Below, one piece after another: positions 30,543-39,884 of a stretch of 64,000 bases of DNA (the stretch's first letter is position 1; every line of letters starts with the position of its first letter). The translations under genes were made by a program, and so were the position numbers. The stretch comes from Andalucia godoyi (lineage: Eukaryota; Discoba; Jakobea; Jakobida; Andaluciidae): assembly GCA_009859145.1 (NCBI GenBank), contig VRVR01000016.1:317780-381779 (forward strand), given 5' to 3'. The notes beneath the pieces were generated by a model. The model searched no databases. It was not told the DNA's origin and saw only the letters and a list, made by a program, of their open reading frames with translations.

Positions 30543-30597
30543 CGTGGGTTTTTGGTATCGCGATCGTCGTTGATCAGTATTCTATTCATTTTAGAGC
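30155..30597. other. Divergent intergenic region with (GT)n
   Basis: Promoters of the SCCPDH-like and PNGase genes. Contains ATGTC repeats near 30340-30357 and a GT tract (30505-30542). A TTTTAG directly before the PNGase ATG looks like an intron acceptor, so a 5' UTR intron is possible. Confidence 0.4.
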
Positions 30598-32109
30598 ATG
30601 TCCAACTTGTCAGTGTATGTATGCGAGCAGCTGCATTCGATAGGGGTGGAGCCGATCAGCTCGCACGAGTCAGTTTCCGATGCCGAAGCGGTCTTCTCCG
30701 CACAGCTGGAATCTCTGCTGATGGAGACGACGACGTCAGACGTTGATCTTGGTGAAATGTACTGGTATGTTGTGACGGCGGATGCGCTTCGTCCCTTTTC
30801 TTCCATAGCGGAAGTGTTTCATGCGTGCGTCGTAAGAAGATCGTTTTCTGGTCCGCACTACCTGGTTGGCGTGCGGCCTTCTGCAATGTTTTCCGTGCAC
30901 TCAAAGGAGCCGTTTGCGCTTGCGACATCGACTTGCAGCCGTGCGTTCTTTGGCACTTCCGATGGGGTAGTCCAGCCGATGTTTCAGTGGGAACGAGACA
31001 CTTCCGCAAAGTTTTGTGTGGCGTGCGGAACGAATTGCTGTGCTGCTCTGTCAGGCGGCCAGCCAGCTGGTTTCAGTATGGAGGGAAATTCGAGAATGTT
31101 TCGCAGTGCTTCGTCGGAAAAATTTACCTGCTCGTGTCCGGTGGACAGATGTCTGTTCAAACAGCCAATTGAATCGCGGTCGCAACTTGCAAAGGGAAAT
31201 TACGGACTGTTTCTGAGAGATTGTTTGGGCGTGGTTCTTGCCCAGGCTGTGCTTAAGGGCAGAGAACTGTCCACGAGGCAGATGGAATCGCGATTGGAGA
31301 CGTATGCACAGCAAGTATTCGAATATGAAAGCAAGGATACGCATGCAATGTATCTTGGGAAGATGCCGTTGAGCAAATGGAGGACAGCGGGAACCAAGAT
31401 GGAGCTGTTGGAGGATATGATGAAGTGGTTTAAACACGAGTTCTTTTCGTGGGTCAACAGTCCAGCTTGCTCGTCGTGTGGCAAGGGAACGTCCTTGTCG
31501 GGGGTGTGCGAGCCGTCGCAGGAAGAATTGTATTACAAGGCAGGCCGCGTGGAACTGCATCGGTGCGCCGACTGCGGGACCGTGACTCGATTTCCAAGAT
31601 TTAACTCCGCCGTCAAGCTGTGCCAGACGCGTTGTGGACGGTGCGGGGAGTGGGCGCAGGCGTTTACTGCGTGCTGCCGCGCTCTTGGATATCCTGCTAG
31701 GTTCGTCATGGACTTCACAGACCATGTGTGGACGGAGGTGTACCTCGAGGACGAGCAGCGGTGGATCCACACGGATTGTTGCGAAGACATCCGGGATGCC
31801 CCGTTGGTGTATGAATCTGGGTGGGGTAAGAAGCTTTCGTATATTTTCTCGTTTTCAGTTGAGGAGGTCCGCGATGTTACAAAGCGGTATACGCGTCGGT
31901 ACAGCGAAGTGCTGTCGCGAAGGACGATGATGCCGGAGGACGACCTTGAGCGGCTTGTGGAAAAGCTGAATCTTTCCCGACCGAAACGCACCCAGCAGAC
32001 GCTGGAGCGGTGGAATCAAGAATGGCAGTCCATTTTGCAGGCAGAGGAGGCCAACTTGCGGCTTCTGAAGGACGAAGAGCAAAAGAGCCGCATTTCCGGT
32101 AACGAATAG
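30598..32109 (+). CDS. NGLY1: Peptide:N-glycanase (PNGase), cytosolic deglycosylating enzyme
   Basis: 503 aa. The transglutaminase-like core has the catalytic triad Cys349 (RCGRCGEWAQAF), His376 (FTDHVWTEVYL) and Asp393 (WIHTDCCED). Spacings of 27 and 17 residues equal those of yeast Png1. Two CxxC pairs (ACSSCGKG and LHRCADCG) form the structural zinc site, and RVELHRCADCGTVTRFPRF is typical. An LSYIFSFSVEEVRDVTKRY block ends the core. It removes N-glycans from misfolded glycoproteins retrotranslocated by ERAD. The first ~200 residues show no PUB domain that I can recognise. UBC6 and SEC61 alpha in the same window belong to the same pathway. Confidence 0.95.
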   Translation: MSNLSVYVCEQLHSIGVEPISSHESVSDAEAVFSAQLESLLMETTTSDVDLGEMYWYVVTADALRPFSSIAEVFHACVVRRSFSGPHYLVGVRPSAMFSVHSKEPFALATSTCSRAFFGTSDGVVQPMFQWERDTSAKFCVACGTNCCAALSGGQPAGFSMEGNSRMFRSASSEKFTCSCPVDRCLFKQPIESRSQLAKGNYGLFLRDCLGVVLAQAVLKGRELSTRQMESRLETYAQQVFEYESKDTHAMYLGKMPLSKWRTAGTKMELLEDMMKWFKHEFFSWVNSPACSSCGKGTSLSGVCEPSQEELYYKAGRVELHRCADCGTVTRFPRFNSAVKLCQTRCGRCGEWAQAFTACCRALGYPARFVMDFTDHVWTEVYLEDEQRWIHTDCCEDIRDAPLVYESGWGKKLSYIFSFSVEEVRDVTKRYTRRYSEVLSRRTMMPEDDLERLVEKLNLSRPKRTQQTLERWNQEWQSILQAEEANLRLLKDEEQKSRISGNE

Positions 32110-32320
32110 TTGGCGAGAAGCGGAGCATGCTGTTTTCTCCACGCCTTCTCCGTGTTGCTGTTCATCCATATGTACAGAACTGTTTATTTTCATTATTTAA
32201 AATTTAAAACCCCCACCAAAAAAAAACAAAAAACAAAAAACCATAACAATAAAGAAGAAGAAGAAAGACGGAGAAGAAATACCAAGCAAATCTCCTGCAT
32301 TCCGAGTAGAGCAGCACCGG
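32110..32320. other. Convergent intergenic region
   Basis: About 210 bp with AT-rich and AAC/AAG-rich sequence; 3' ends of the PNGase and SRP receptor genes. Confidence 0.4.
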
Positions 32321-34207
32321 CTACGAGAGTAGCGCGTCAACGACATCCGACACATGCAGTTTCTTCAGGTCCATATATGTCTGTCCGCAGCCAACGAATA
32401 AAATAGGCTGCCCGGTGGTATAGACCATGGACAACGCAGCGCCAACCTTGTCGTCTATTGTGTCAAACTTGGTGAGGAAAATGCCGTCTACACCCCGCGT
32501 CCCCTCGCGCAACAAAGCCTTGTGGAATGATCGCAGTTGATCCACACCATCATTTCCAACAAGTGCCTCGCCGACGAAAAGCACCAGATCCGGCTGATTG
32601 ACTTCGATGAGCTTCGACAGAGCCCGCATCAGCGGTTCGTTATCCTGCATGCGCCCTGCGGTGTCGACCAACACAACGTCGTATCCATCTGCAGCAGCCT
32701 TTTGGATCGCAGCCTTTGCAACCCCAGCAGCATCCGCTCCATACTGCCTCTCAAAGACAGGGACATCCAGATTTCGAGCATGCACTTTGAGCTGCTCAAT
32801 AGCACCAGCACGAAACGTGTCGCAGGCGGCCAGCATGACTTTCAGATTGTTGAGCTGCAGCCACTTTGTAACCTTTGACAGCGAAGTGGACTTTCCAACA
32901 CCATTGACCCCAACAAACGTGACGACATACGGCCGTCTTCCCTCGAGGGCAGCAACGTCGCGCAGAATATCAAGTTTGCGATTCGGCGTGAGAACTCTCG
33001 TCACTGCATCTTTCAGAGCCTTTTCAAACACCGACTGGATGGTTTCGAACGTCGCCACTTTCTTTCCGACGAGGGATTCCGAAATCGACGAACAGATCTG
33101 CGATGCAACCTCTGCAGCAACATTCTTTCCAATCAGATGTTCTGTGAACTTATCCAGCAACGGATCCAAGTCTTCTTGCTCAACGATCTTGTTGCCCGTG
33201 ATGCGCTGCATGATGTTCGTTTTCAGCAACATGGACGCAAACCCACTCTTCTTTCGCTTTGACGACTCGTCTGCTTCTTGAATTTGCGCCATCAGTTCTT
33301 CTTCATCCAGCATACCAGGCATCAGTTCTCGAACGCTACCATCGCTTCTGTTTCCCACACTGGACCCCGTCGTCCTTGCCGCCGCCGCTCCTGCACTTGC
33401 ATTTGAAGGCGACTGCGCCGCCTTATCATCCGAAAAGTCCAGCGTCTCAAAGTCTCCCTTTCCAACTTGTCCCACCCATGTGCGTCCTTCCTTCCCCTTC
33501 CTTCCCGCTTTGTCCTTGGAAGGCACAGCTGCTTCCGACCCCTTCTTTCCGCTCAGGCCCTTCGAGTACGGCCTTGGAACTCGCTGTGGAGACTTTCTTG
33601 AATCCGCCACGCTTGCAACATCCACATTTTCTAGCTTCGTTTCCAATTCATCAGCCCCTTCCACCCCTTCCACATTCCCGTTCGTTGCAGACTGTTCCGA
33701 TGCACCAGCACCAGCACCAGCACCAGCACCAGCACCAGCAGCGACATTGGTTTGTTTGCGCCGACTATCATTCTCTAGGCCATCCGCACCTTGGCTTGCG
33801 TTCGGCATCTCAGAGCCAGAGTGCTCCGAGCCCGCCGCGTCTGTCGATCTGCTCTTCAGCAATCCCGCATACGTCTTATCGTATTTTGCAAGCAGCGTGT
33901 CAAACACAGGTTTGAACGGTCCTTTGCTCTCGAATCCAACGAACGCCTTTTTCAGTGTTTCCAAGAATTCATGGACGAAATGAAGCGTCAGGACTTTCTG
34001 GTACACCGCAACAAAGACAAGTCCACGCTCATTGTGGAGCGTCCATCGCAAAGCATAGGAGTCCACTGTAAATGAGTCGCTCGCCGCACGTTCTTCCAGC
34101 AGAACTTTTGCAATCAGCTGGTTTACAGGCGCACCCTTCAGTCCAAAAAGAACATGCTCGAACAGCACAAGCCCATGCTTGTCGAAAATCACTACATAGT
34201 CCAGCAT
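32321..34207 (-). CDS. SRPRA: Signal recognition particle receptor subunit alpha
   Basis: 628 aa from MLDYVVIFDKHGLVLFEHVL, the classic SRX-domain start that binds SR beta; the open frame further 5' is low-quality hydrophobic sequence. After a disordered Lys/Ser/Gly-Ala linker comes the NG GTPase domain: G1 GVNGVGKSTSLSKV near residue 427, DTFRAGAIEQLKVHARNL, G3 DTAGRMQDNEPLM, and G4 LTKFDTIDDKVGAALSMVY, then the closing GCGQTYMDLKKLHVSDVV. It pairs with SRP54 to deliver ribosomes to the ER translocon. A hexanucleotide repeat (33701-33741) encodes Gly-Ala dipeptides in the linker. Head-to-head with SEC61 alpha. Confidence 0.95.
   Translation of the reverse strand: MLDYVVIFDKHGLVLFEHVLFGLKGAPVNQLIAKVLLEERAASDSFTVDSYALRWTLHNERGLVFVAVYQKVLTLHFVHEFLETLKKAFVGFESKGPFKPVFDTLLAKYDKTYAGLLKSRSTDAAGSEHSGSEMPNASQGADGLENDSRRKQTNVAAGAGAGAGAGAGASEQSATNGNVEGVEGADELETKLENVDVASVADSRKSPQRVPRPYSKGLSGKKGSEAAVPSKDKAGRKGKEGRTWVGQVGKGDFETLDFSDDKAAQSPSNASAGAAAARTTGSSVGNRSDGSVRELMPGMLDEEELMAQIQEADESSKRKKSGFASMLLKTNIMQRITGNKIVEQEDLDPLLDKFTEHLIGKNVAAEVASQICSSISESLVGKKVATFETIQSVFEKALKDAVTRVLTPNRKLDILRDVAALEGRRPYVVTFVGVNGVGKSTSLSKVTKWLQLNNLKVMLAACDTFRAGAIEQLKVHARNLDVPVFERQYGADAAGVAKAAIQKAAADGYDVVLVDTAGRMQDNEPLMRALSKLIEVNQPDLVLFVGEALVGNDGVDQLRSFHKALLREGTRGVDGIFLTKFDTIDDKVGAALSMVYTTGQPILFVGCGQTYMDLKKLHVSDVVDALLS
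33701..33741. repeat. Coding (CACCAG)n hexamer repeat
   Basis: Six to seven CACCAG units inside the SRP receptor alpha linker, read as Gly-Ala repeats. The same hexamer appears in the DIS3L2-like gene at 11181-11212. Confidence 0.9.
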
Positions 34208-34824
34208 TTCATAAGGAAATCCAGCTCGCTTTTCTCCACCAAAAAGTCCTCCAAATTGTAATTCTACAAACCACAGCAAAAAAAAAAATGCAAAACAGCA
34301 AAGCAATAACCAACATAATATAACAATAATAGAAAAAAAAAAGAGACTTGAATTGATGCTACACGACACGAAGCATCCATTGCCGGACTTTTTTGGAGGG
34401 GGCAAAAGGGAAAAACAGCCACGTGTCGAGGAGAAACACGAACAGCATTTCCCTTCATGCAGCTAACCCTAACTTTGGGAGGGGGAAAGGTCTATCTCTC
34501 TCTCTCTCTTTCTCTTTGTGAGCTTTCTTGAAAAAAGGCCAAAAAGGACCCGGTAAAAAGTAATTACCCTACTGTCCCTCTCTCTCTGTCCTTCAACCCT
34601 TTTTCTACTAATTTAAAGCACCTTTTTAGCATACTTTAAATTTTTTTTATTTATTTAAATATTATTATTAAAGATTTTTTATTTAAGAACTTTTATTTGT
34701 TCTTTCTTCTTCTTGTATTTCTTCTTCTTTATAAAAAAAGAAATATTATTTTTGTGGTTGAAGAAAAGGGAAAGAGTTTTTCACAAGAAGCAAAGGGCCG
34801 CGAGAAGACAGAGGACAGTAGAGA
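34208..34824. other. Divergent promoter region between SRPRA and SEC61A
   Basis: 617 bp between the two ATGs. Includes CTAACCCTAAC (about 34463-34474), a CT tract (34493-34516) and AT-rich DNA (34600-34700). A shared bidirectional promoter is inferred. Confidence 0.45.
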
Positions 34825-36288
34825 ATGACCAAGTCCGGGTTCCGTGTGATTGATATCGTGCGGCCGTTCATGCGGGTCCTTCCTGAGATCGAGAAGCCGC
34901 AGAAGGCCGTGGCGTTTACGGAGAAGCTCATTTGGACGTCTGTTTGCTTGTTTATTTTCCTTGTTTGCTGCCAGATCCCGCTGTACGGAATCCGCCCGGC
35001 GAAAGGAGCCGATCCATTCTACTGGCTTCGTGTGATTCTTGCGTCGAACCGCGGAACGCTGATGGAGCTCGGCATCTCGCCGATTGTGACGTCTGGTATG
35101 TTCATGCAGGTGCTGGCGGGTGCTGGGCTCATTGCCGTGGACCACTCGAATCCGCAGGACCAGATCCTGTTTGATGGAACTTCCAAGTTGCTTGGACTGA
35201 TCATCACCATTGTGGAGGCAACGGCGTACGTGTTTTCTGGAATGTACGGAGATGTTGCCGAAATGGGATACTTCACTGCATTCCTGATCATTGGACAGCT
35301 TGTTCTTGCAGGAATCATGTGCATCTTGATGGACGAAATGCTGCAGAAGGGATATGGTCTCGGATCCGGTATCTCGCTGTTCATCGCAACCAACATCTGC
35401 GAGTCCATTGTGTGGGCGGCTTTCTCTCCGACCACCTATGCATCACCAAAGGGTGTGGAGTTTGAGGGCGCAGTAATCGCGTTCTTCCACCTGCTGATCA
35501 CCAGGGACGACAAGTTCAGGGCGCTGAAGGAGGCCTTTAACAGACCTGGTCTGCCCAACATGACCAACTTGTTGGCCACGTTCCTGGTGTTTGCAATCGT
35601 CATTTACTTCCAAGGATTCAAGGTCAACATCCCCGTGCAGTCTCGTCGCTATGCAGGCCAGGTTACCAGCTATCCCATCAAGCTGTTCTACACGTCCAAC
35701 ATCCCGATCATTCTGCAGACGGCACTGTTGTCGAACTTGTTCTTCTTCTCTCAGATCTTGTCCAAGCGCTTCGGCGAGAACCTGCTCGTTTCGCTGTTGG
35801 GAGTCTGGAGAGAATCTCAGCAGAACGGCCAGTCGGTTCCCGTGTCGGGTCTTGTCTACTACATTTGGGCGCCGCGATCGTTCACGCAGGTTCGTGCAGA
35901 CCCGATCCAGGCACTTATCTACACGTTGTTCATGCTTGTTTCGTGCGCGTTCTTCTCCCGAATCTGGATCGAGTTCTCTGGATCGTCCGTCAAGGATGTT
36001 GCACGCCAGCTTGCTGAGCAGGACCTTTTCATCCGATCAACCAAGCAGACCAAGGCTTCCTCGGAGGGCCAGGGTAACATCAAGATGCTCGAGCAGTACA
36101 TCCCGACCGCTGCAAAGTTTGGCGGAATGTGCATTGGTGCGCTGACCGTTGGTGCCGACTTGCTCGGTGCCGTTGGCTCCGGAACCGGTATCTTGCTTGC
36201 CGTCACGATCATCTTCCAGTACTATGAAATCTTCCTTAAGGAGGGACAGGATCTTCGGAACCCGTTCGTATCGCAGCAAGCGCAGTAA
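34825..36288 (+). CDS. SEC61A1: SEC61 alpha, protein-conducting channel of the ER
   Basis: 487 aa, single exon, full length for the family (about 475-480). Highly conserved blocks: [117 protein letters not shown]. Ten membrane helices are expected. The cytosolic loop PVQSRRYAG binds ribosomes. The C-terminus ends with [14 protein letters not shown]. Acts in co-translational translocation and membrane insertion, and possibly ERAD. The adjacent SRP receptor alpha gene works in the step just before. Confidence 0.97.
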   Translation: MTKSGFRVIDIVRPFMRVLPEIEKPQKAVAFTEKLIWTSVCLFIFLVCCQIPLYGIRPAKGADPFYWLRVILASNRGTLMELGISPIVTSGMFMQVLAGAGLIAVDHSNPQDQILFDGTSKLLGLIITIVEATAYVFSGMYGDVAEMGYFTAFLIIGQLVLAGIMCILMDEMLQKGYGLGSGISLFIATNICESIVWAAFSPTTYASPKGVEFEGAVIAFFHLLITRDDKFRALKEAFNRPGLPNMTNLLATFLVFAIVIYFQGFKVNIPVQSRRYAGQVTSYPIKLFYTSNIPIILQTALLSNLFFFSQILSKRFGENLLVSLLGVWRESQQNGQSVPVSGLVYYIWAPRSFTQVRADPIQALIYTLFMLVSCAFFSRIWIEFSGSSVKDVARQLAEQDLFIRSTKQTKASSEGQGNIKMLEQYIPTAAKFGGMCIGALTVGADLLGAVGSGTGILLAVTIIFQYYEIFLKEGQDLRNPFVSQQAQ

Positions 36289-36493
36289 TTTTCTGTTTTT
36301 GCGAGCTAGAATAATGAAGGAAGAACGGAAGAACCGTTGGAAAGCCAAAAGGATGAGAAGCCTCTGGGCAACTCATTTTTTGTGCTGTATGTTCTTGCTT
36401 GTCTACAAAAAGAATTAAGAAATAAAAAAAAAAAAAAAGAATTATTCAGAACAGTCTTTGCACCACATGATGACAGGGTTGGCAAGAAGGAGG

Positions 36494-37711
36494 CTATGGA
36501 TTCACGAATCGAAACACCGCGGACACCGGCCCACGCTTCTGATACGACGCGAGCGTCATCGTGGTCACAGCATCGGACGACACAATCTCGTCAAACTTGG
36601 AGCGGGCAACGTAAAACACTTCTCGAACGGGGTCCTGTGCTACGGTCCAGGTTCCTAGAATATCTTCCTCCACCAAGGATCGAACAAGCCCCGTCAGCTT
36701 TTCAAACAGTCCTGGAATGCTGAAGTTGCCTCCAAAACAGTGCATTCTATGAATTGCAAGCAGACCCATGATCTCTGGCAGGGCTTTGTAGGAATCCACA
36801 ACTGCCTCATGCATGCCGCACTGCGAAATACCAAGCAGCGCCTGCGGTTCAAACAGGGCTTCTGGCGTCATGAACCGCTCAACACTCAACGGAATGATCG
36901 GGTCCTGACTTTCCATCTGCGCAGCTCGCAGCTTTCGCCGTTCCCAAATGCACTCTGCGCCTTGCACAACGCGGATTTCCGTTTGCGAAACGTAGACATC
37001 TCTTCGAACGCCATTGGGTGTTTGCTTGCACTCTGCCATGCAGTCCTCAACATTCGCCGCACAAAACACGGTTTCGTGTTTGATCCGCTCGACAAGCACG
37101 TTTTCGTCGCTTACATTCACCTGCCGAAACGATATTTGCTCCTTTAAAAAGTTTGAAATGTGCTTTCCACCGACGCCGAGTCTTCGCACGCCCGAGTACT
37201 TGATGCGCTGGTCCACAACAGGCACGACGTATGTGAACGAGTACCCGGAATCGACCAGCAAGCAGGCCCGAGCTTCGTCCTTCAGTCCAAAGGCAACGAC
37301 TTGAGCAGCCGGCACAAACGAGACGACTGAAAACTTAAAGTCGTCAAAGAGGATCTTGAAGAGATACTTTTGAATTGTGGGTGGAGTGAACAGCGGCAGT
37401 GTGATCAGCAAATGCGATCGCGACGGATCGACGTTCAGCTGCGAAAACGCTCGGAGTAAGATCTGGGCCAAAATGTCAGGCTGTGTCAAGTATCCTTGCT
37501 CGTGCGCACGGCGAATCGAGATCTCCAGAATGCTATCCGCCGGATACTCACCGAGGAAGATCCGGGAGCTTCCCCGTCTCTTGCACAGGACAGCAGGAAC
37601 GACCAATGGCTGAAGATGCCCCATCGCAACAGTCCCGATCTTCACGCTGTGTGCGCCAACATCCACAATCACCTTTCCGAGCGCATCCAACGACCCCGCG
37701 TCCAGCAGCAT
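36494..37711 (-). CDS. ARP6: Actin-related protein 6 (ARP6), SWR1/SRCAP complex subunit
   Basis: 405 aa from MLLDAGSLDALGKVIVDVGA. The actin fold is recognisable: VIVDVGAHSVKIG (phosphate 1), LLVDSGYSFTYVVPVVD (phosphate 2) and HRMHCFGGNFSIPGLFEKL. YSGVRRLGVGGKHISNFLKE, VERFMTPEALFEPQALLGIS and the late VTTMTLASYQKRG region match ARP6 rather than actin or other ARPs. ARP6 is a fixed subunit of SWR1/SRCAP, which deposits H2A.Z. The protein is divergent and lacks long insertions. Single exon, convergent with SEC61A. Confidence 0.85.
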   Translation of the reverse strand: MLLDAGSLDALGKVIVDVGAHSVKIGTVAMGHLQPLVVPAVLCKRRGSSRIFLGEYPADSILEISIRRAHEQGYLTQPDILAQILLRAFSQLNVDPSRSHLLITLPLFTPPTIQKYLFKILFDDFKFSVVSFVPAAQVVAFGLKDEARACLLVDSGYSFTYVVPVVDQRIKYSGVRRLGVGGKHISNFLKEQISFRQVNVSDENVLVERIKHETVFCAANVEDCMAECKQTPNGVRRDVYVSQTEIRVVQGAECIWERRKLRAAQMESQDPIIPLSVERFMTPEALFEPQALLGISQCGMHEAVVDSYKALPEIMGLLAIHRMHCFGGNFSIPGLFEKLTGLVRSLVEEDILGTWTVAQDPVREVFYVARSKFDEIVSSDAVTTMTLASYQKRGPVSAVFRFVNP

Positions 37712-38220
37712 CCCTCCTCCAAACCACAAAACCCCTCCACCCCCAAAGTACCACCAAGCAAACACTGAAAAAAAGAAAAAGAAAAATATAAAAGCAGCTC
37801 ATCGAGAGCAAGCCTATCCTTTCTTTCCCCTTTCTCGAACATTGTCGACTTCCTCTTATCGTGCATTCTTTATCATGCACGCTGTCATCCAGGCAATCCA
37901 CTGCACTGACTTTCTGTTTTGGTTTTTTTGATTTTTTGCGGGAAAAGTCTGACTCCGGGGTCAGGATCGTGTCAGAATCGCATCATGCCGAATGACCACG
38001 TCAAACAAGAAAAAAATATAGAAAAAAGAAAAAACCCGAATTCAGCTCTCCTCGTGTCTCCTTTTTGCCCGTTGCTTTCCTTCAACTATTATTTTTTCTT
38101 TTTTCTTTTTTCTTCTTCTCTATTAACATTATTTTATATTTCCTTCTCAGAGTTGAATCTGGATTGAAGAAGAGCGAGGGAGCCTTTTTTTAAAAATCTT
38201 TTTTCTTTGTTTGTGAAGAG
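37712..38220. other. Divergent intergenic region
   Basis: Between ARP6 and the EF-hand gene; pyrimidine-rich near 38090-38150. TTCTCAG at 38146-38152 may be a UTR intron acceptor. No gene seen. Confidence 0.4.
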
Positions 38221-38808
38221 ATGTTCTACTATCCGCCCCAGGCACCGAACCAATATGCGCAGTACCCTGGCGGACTTGCGCCGCAGGAGATGCAGCAGCT
38301 GCAAGCGTGGTTTGCGGCTGTGGACTGTGATCGGACGGGATTTGTAGATGCTCCCGAGCTCCAGAAGGCTCTTTCGGCTGCGGGAAACTCGTTTGATCTT
38401 GGAGTTGCAAAGGTTCTCGTGAAGATGTTTGACAAGAAGAATCTTGGAAAGATCGATTTTACAGACTTCATCGACCTCCACAAGTTCATCATGACTGCGA
38501 AAGAGACGTTCCATACACATGACATCGACCACGATGGACGCGTCACCATCCCAGAGTGCCACAAGGCTCTCCAGCGCTTCCAGTTCAACTTGACCGACCA
38601 GACGCTCAAGGCAAACATGATGATGGTCGACAAGAACCTCCGTGGATCCCTCGATTTCACCGAATTTATGCAAATGCTTGTCTCGCTCGGACATGCAAGA
38701 CACATCTTTGAGCTCTACTGCCCCCCGAACCAGAGAAATAACCCAAATGCCACCATCAACGTCAATTTGGATCTCCTCTGCATGATGTCTACCCTCTTCC
38801 GTGCGTAA
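38221..38808 (+). CDS. EF-hand protein, penta-EF-hand-like
   Basis: 195 aa. A short Pro/Tyr/Gln-rich N-terminus (MFYYPPQAPNQYAQYPGG) precedes EF-hand loops: DCDRTGFVDAPELQ, a degenerate DKKNLGKIDFTDF, and DIDHDGRVTIPECH (the most canonical), then DKNLRGSLDFTEFMQML. The Pro/Tyr/Gly-rich N-terminus, HKFI segment between hands and spacing suggest the penta-EF-hand group (ALG-2/PDCD6, sorcin, grancalcin). The fifth hand is not clear, so assignment stops at PEF-like. ALG-2 binds ALIX, and an ALIX-like gene is at 13.4 kb. Single exon. Confidence 0.8.
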   Translation: MFYYPPQAPNQYAQYPGGLAPQEMQQLQAWFAAVDCDRTGFVDAPELQKALSAAGNSFDLGVAKVLVKMFDKKNLGKIDFTDFIDLHKFIMTAKETFHTHDIDHDGRVTIPECHKALQRFQFNLTDQTLKANMMMVDKNLRGSLDFTEFMQMLVSLGHARHIFELYCPPNQRNNPNATINVNLDLLCMMSTLFRA

Positions 38809-39127
38809 TCACCATGTCCGCCATCATCGCCATCTCGGTCGTGTATTCCCAGACTGAAGAACAGGATAGCCCAAGATAGGAAAGCAGAGGGAAAGGAAGA
38901 AGAGTAATTAAAAACAACCAAAAAACCAAAAACAAATACAATAGTCAGTAAATTGAAATTGAAAGAACAGCATGCATTGACACTGTGAAGGAAGAAGAAG
39001 TCCTTCAGTAGCACATCAGTCCGGGATTTCGCTTGTTGTTTCCGTTGTTTCTTCCTTTTCAACCCCCATCTTGGGTCTCATTCTTATCATCATACGTTTC
39101 TGTTGGTTGTTTTTGAAAAGACCACGG
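38809..39127. other. Intergenic region
   Basis: About 320 bp, A-rich in 38890-38945. Nothing recognised apart from probable UTRs. The frame of the next gene is open from 39071. Confidence 0.4.
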
Positions 39128-39685
39128 ATGTACTTGATCATTCGAGAGATTCTTCCGTTTGAGACGGCGACGGGCGACGTCACACACATATCGCATCGGA
39201 CGCACCTTGTCGTGAATTCGTATTCCGCTTACGAGTTTCCGTCGCGTACCGAGACTCTGCTTCTTGCCGACGGAGCCTTGGGGGGCGCCGGTGTGAATCC
39301 GCAGATGACACTGGACAAGGCGGCGGACATGCTTGGGTATGCATCGTACTTTCCATTTGTGCAGGTCGTGTGGTCCGATACGCATCTGGAGCTTGTGCAC
39401 ATGCAGTATGCGCTGCGGGACGGCGCCATCAAGGGCACGCCGATCAGCACAAGGCTGTCGTATGCTGTTGACCATCGCATCGAGCTGCTTTCCCTTGGGA
39501 AGCGCTTCATTGCAAAGTTTCTCGAGCCGACCACACGCCTCGGCACTCCCGTCGACGCAGACCATCTCCCACAAACTGCCTCTGCCTCTGCCTCTGCCTC
39601 TGCCTCTGCCTCTGGCGCTCCACGACCCATCGGCGCAACCTTTGAGTTTATTCTCTCTGCTTCAAAACCTTCCGTCGCCGTCTAA
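39128..39685 (+). CDS. Hypothetical protein with (Ala-Ser)n repeat
   Basis: 185 aa from ATG (MYLIIREILPFETATGDVTH). A compact, folded-looking domain of about 145 residues (YASYFPFVQVVWSDTHLELV, LSYAVDHRIELLSLGKRF) is followed by an Ala-Ser dipeptide repeat encoded by (TCTGCC)n and a short hydrophobic C-terminus. No family recognised. Codon composition resembles neighbours, and it lies 200 bp before the lipase gene on the same strand. An upstream exon is possible since the frame stays open 5'. Confidence 0.6.
   Translation: MYLIIREILPFETATGDVTHISHRTHLVVNSYSAYEFPSRTETLLLADGALGGAGVNPQMTLDKAADMLGYASYFPFVQVVWSDTHLELVHMQYALRDGAIKGTPISTRLSYAVDHRIELLSLGKRFIAKFLEPTTRLGTPVDADHLPQTASASASASASASGAPRPIGATFEFILSASKPSVAV
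39578..39614. repeat. Coding (TCTGCC)n hexamer repeat
   Basis: Six TCTGCC units encoding Ser-Ala dipeptides near the C-terminus of the hypothetical protein. Confidence 0.9.
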
Positions 39686-39884
39686 CTACTGTAAAAGCGG
39701 CAAAGTAAAAATAAGAATGGGGAAAAGAAACGACAAACACGCAAACCCACACTTGCATCAATTGATCCATGCTGCATTTCTCCCCGCTTTGTTCCTCCGC
39801 ATATATAGCAACAAAAATTCTCTCTGTGTTGATTTTTAATTACAACAACAGTTAAAACTATATTGTTGGCGTGCGAGAAGATCC

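Noticed and set aside
34463-34474. CTAACCCTAAC telomere-like sequence
   Set aside because: Less than two repeat units in a promoter region; too short to be an interstitial telomere.
36494-37765. Longer ARP6 N-terminus (Trp/Gly-rich) from a GTG
   Set aside because: Begins at a non-ATG codon and adds low-quality sequence; ATG 37711 fits the actin fold start.
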